From: Nitrospiraceae bacterium
GTDB lineage: Bacteria > Nitrospirota > Nitrospiria > Nitrospirales > Nitrospiraceae
Assembly (NCBI GenBank): GCA_005800255.1
Contig: SYGW01000077.1
Span: 1-15,356 of the forward strand
Direction of reading: 5' to 3'
Length of the DNA stretch: 15,356 nucleotides
In this document: one piece after another, positions 14,033-15,356 of the stretch
Position numbering within the stretch: position 1 is the stretch's first letter
How the letters are laid out: each line of letters begins with the position of its first letter
Notes under the pieces: model-generated
Seen by the model: the letters and a program-made list of their open reading frames with translations, nothing else
The model's database searches: none
Told to the model about the DNA's origin: nothing
Translations under genes and position numbers: made by a program

Positions 14033-14973
14033 AGGACTCGTCGCGCAGGCTGCGCCTTGCCGGAGTGGATATCGGCACCCTCACCTGCCGCTTGCTGATC
14101 GCCGATCTGCAGCGTGACGAGAAACTGACAGAAGTGCGATCGGAGCGGCGAATCCTCTGGCTGGGAGAGGGAGTTGATCAGACCAAGCAGCTGAACCAGA
14201 CGGCGATGGATCGGGTGATCCAATGTCTCAAAGAGTGGCATGGGCTGATCGAGGAGGCTCAGGTTGATAGGGTGACGGCTGTCGCCACGAGCGCCGTGCG
14301 GGATGCAGGGAACCGTGATGAGTTTCTCGATCGCGTGAAGCGCGAAGTTGGCTTTGAGGTCGAGCTGATCTCAGGCGAGGAAGAAGCGAGACGGACCTTG
14401 CTCGGTATTCGCTCCGGCTTGCCCGGTGGCGTGACCGACGTACTGGCCCTCGATATCGGCGGAGGCAGCACCGAGTTTATTCTAGACAGGCCGGGCCAGA
14501 AGCCGATCGTGCGCTCAATCGATATTGGCGTCGTGCGGCTCTGCGAGAGGCTGTTGCGCCATGACCCTCCGACTGCCGATGAAGTGCAACAGGCGCGAGC
14601 GTGGGTGACAAGAGAAACGAAGGCGGCAGTTGCCTGCATGGGTGGTTATCAAGCCGCCACCTTCGTCGGCACAGCGGGGACGATTACGAGCCTTGCGGCC
14701 ATGGCCCAGAAACTTTCCACTTACGAGCCAGCCAGAGTCCATAACTATCGATTGCAGCTCAGCACGATCCAAGAACTCGAGCAGACGTTCTTGAACCGCA
14801 AGAAATCCGACCGAGCCGGCCTGCCAGGCCTTGAAAAAGGCCGGGAAGAAGTCATCGCAGCCGGAGCCATCATCATCAGGACGATCATGGAGACGCCGGG
14901 GCTGTCGGAGGTGCTGGTCAGCGACCTGGGCCTGCGCGAAGGAGTGCTCTTAGAGTTAGCAATCCGGACATGA
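14029..14973 (+). CDS. Ppx/GppA-family phosphatase (exopolyphosphatase or pppGpp phosphatase)
   Basis: 314 residues, the short single-module form without the C-terminal HD-like domain of E. coli PPX or GppA. It belongs to the actin-like ATPase (ASKHA) fold. The first phosphate loop is GVDIGTLTCRLLIAD (12-26), then AVATSAVRDAGNRDEFL, ISGEEEARRTLLGI (E117-E119 region, containing the expected catalytic glutamate), the second phosphate loop LDIGGGSTEF (D142-E149 core), FVGTAGTITSLAAMA, and VSDLGLREGVLLELA near the end. Members remove terminal phosphate from polyphosphate or from pppGpp; sequence does not separate these. Start: ATG 14029 overlaps the preceding stop (ATGA) with GGAGCGAGG upstream; TTG 14017 is in frame but less likely. 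All motifs are intact. Confidence 0.92.
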   Translation: MKDSSRRLRLAGVDIGTLTCRLLIADLQRDEKLTEVRSERRILWLGEGVDQTKQLNQTAMDRVIQCLKEWHGLIEEAQVDRVTAVATSAVRDAGNRDEFLDRVKREVGFEVELISGEEEARRTLLGIRSGLPGGVTDVLALDIGGGSTEFILDRPGQKPIVRSIDIGVVRLCERLLRHDPPTADEVQQARAWVTRETKAAVACMGGYQAATFVGTAGTITSLAAMAQKLSTYEPARVHNYRLQLSTIQELEQTFLNRKKSDRAGLPGLEKGREEVIAAGAIIIRTIMETPGLSEVLVSDLGLREGVLLELAIRT

Positions 14974-15053
14974 CCATTGAACAGCTTTTGACGGACCGGA
15001 CGTGAGACCTCTTCGGTTGCAAGACTGGCTTTTTACCCCCGGGAATCTATTTG

Positions 15054-15356
15054 ATGGATGTTGCTACGCTCGATGCCATCCCCCGTTCAGCCTTGCCTGC
15101 GCTGCTGAGGCGTATGCCCAAGGCCGAGCTGCACATCCACATCGAGGGCTCGCTGGAGCCGGAGATGATCTTCTGCCTGGCGAAACGCAACGGCCTGACG
15201 CTGGCCTACCCGAGCGTGGAGGCGCTGCGCCGCGCCTACTCATTCACCGGCCTGCAGAGTTTTCTCGACCTCTATTACGTGGGCGCCAGCGTGTTACTCA
15301 CTGAGCAGGACTTTTTCGATCTCGCGTTCGCCTATCTTGAGCAGGCCGCGGTTGAA
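15054..15356 (+). CDS. Adenosine/adenine deaminase-family protein, 3' truncated
   Basis: 101 codons from ATG 15054 to the right edge, still open. [19 protein letters not shown] (residues 22-40) holds the two N-terminal metal-binding histidines H27 and H29 of the amidohydrolase fold. AKRNGL, then [34 protein letters not shown], follows. The EGSLEPE plus [24 protein letters not shown] pattern resembles the bacterial adenine deaminase branch more than mammalian-type adenosine deaminase, but the deciding C-terminal residues are outside the window. The reaction would release ammonia from adenine or adenosine in purine salvage. The ribosome site is weak (GGGA about 10 nt upstream). It starts 80 bp after the phosphatase gene. 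Before the gene, CCGGACATGA and CCGGACGTGA form a short direct repeat at about 14965 and 14995. Confidence 0.9.
   Translation, partial: MDVATLDAIPRSALPALLRRMPKAELHIHIEGSLEPEMIFCLAKRNGLTLAYPSVEALRRAYSFTGLQSFLDLYYVGASVLLTEQDFFDLAFAYLEQAAVE

Noticed and set aside
14974..15053. Promoter for the deaminase gene
   Set aside because: TTGACG at about 14988 has no acceptable -10 at 16-18 bp, so no call was made.

Overview
The window reads as a chromosomal stretch of a GC-rich free-living bacterium. Gene content is mostly housekeeping: de novo purine synthesis (purL, purF), recG, a Ppx/GppA phosphatase and a purine-base deaminase. The short palindromic intergenic repeats (a GCAGGATGCTCAAAAAG-type terminus and an inner CTGCGGCCTTGCTGGACGAAC arm) and the small conserved hypotheticals are what I associate with Nitrospira and relatives (phylum Nitrospirota). 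That assignment is from memory and pattern, not from a search.

Layout. 2-3138 (+): the 3' part of purL followed 11 bp later by purF, a purine biosynthesis operon cut by the left edge. 3139-3261: an imperfect palindromic repeat directly after the purF stop. 3394-4223 (+): a secreted redoxin with a CxxC site, then a small conserved-looking unknown. 4269-7197 (+): four genes chained by 4-bp ATGA/ATGA/GTGA overlaps: a metallo-beta-lactamase-fold protein with altered metal ligands, a TPR protein built on an exact 40-residue period, an unknown protein, and an O-methyltransferase-like gene broken by a frameshift in a (GC)5 run. 7058-7483 (-): a small membrane protein whose 3' end overlaps the methyltransferase tail by 140 bp. 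7516-7720: a nested palindromic repeat, a 96-bp hairpin lying inside the arms of the first repeat type.

7762-8187 (+): a DCC/DUF393 thiol oxidoreductase. 8393-9298 (+): an exported protein made of four diverged repeats. 9331-10761 (-): one membrane-anchored TPR plus HExxH peptidase gene, continuous in one frame except for a single TGA at 10264-10266. 10931-13483 (+): recG. 13709-14973 (+): a coiled-coil protein translationally coupled to a Ppx/GppA phosphatase. 15054 to the right edge (+): the start of an adenosine/adenine deaminase-family gene.

How the parts may fit together. purL and purF feed IMP synthesis, and the deaminase at the far right would act in purine salvage, but the two are not in one operon. 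The 4-bp overlaps make the 4269-7197 block the only region that looks like a dedicated multi-gene module of unknown purpose. Two frame-breaking lesions within 3.5 kb (6741-6750 and 10264-10266) may be real decay or consensus errors; the sequence alone cannot tell. I found no tRNA, rRNA, CRISPR array, transposase or phage gene.
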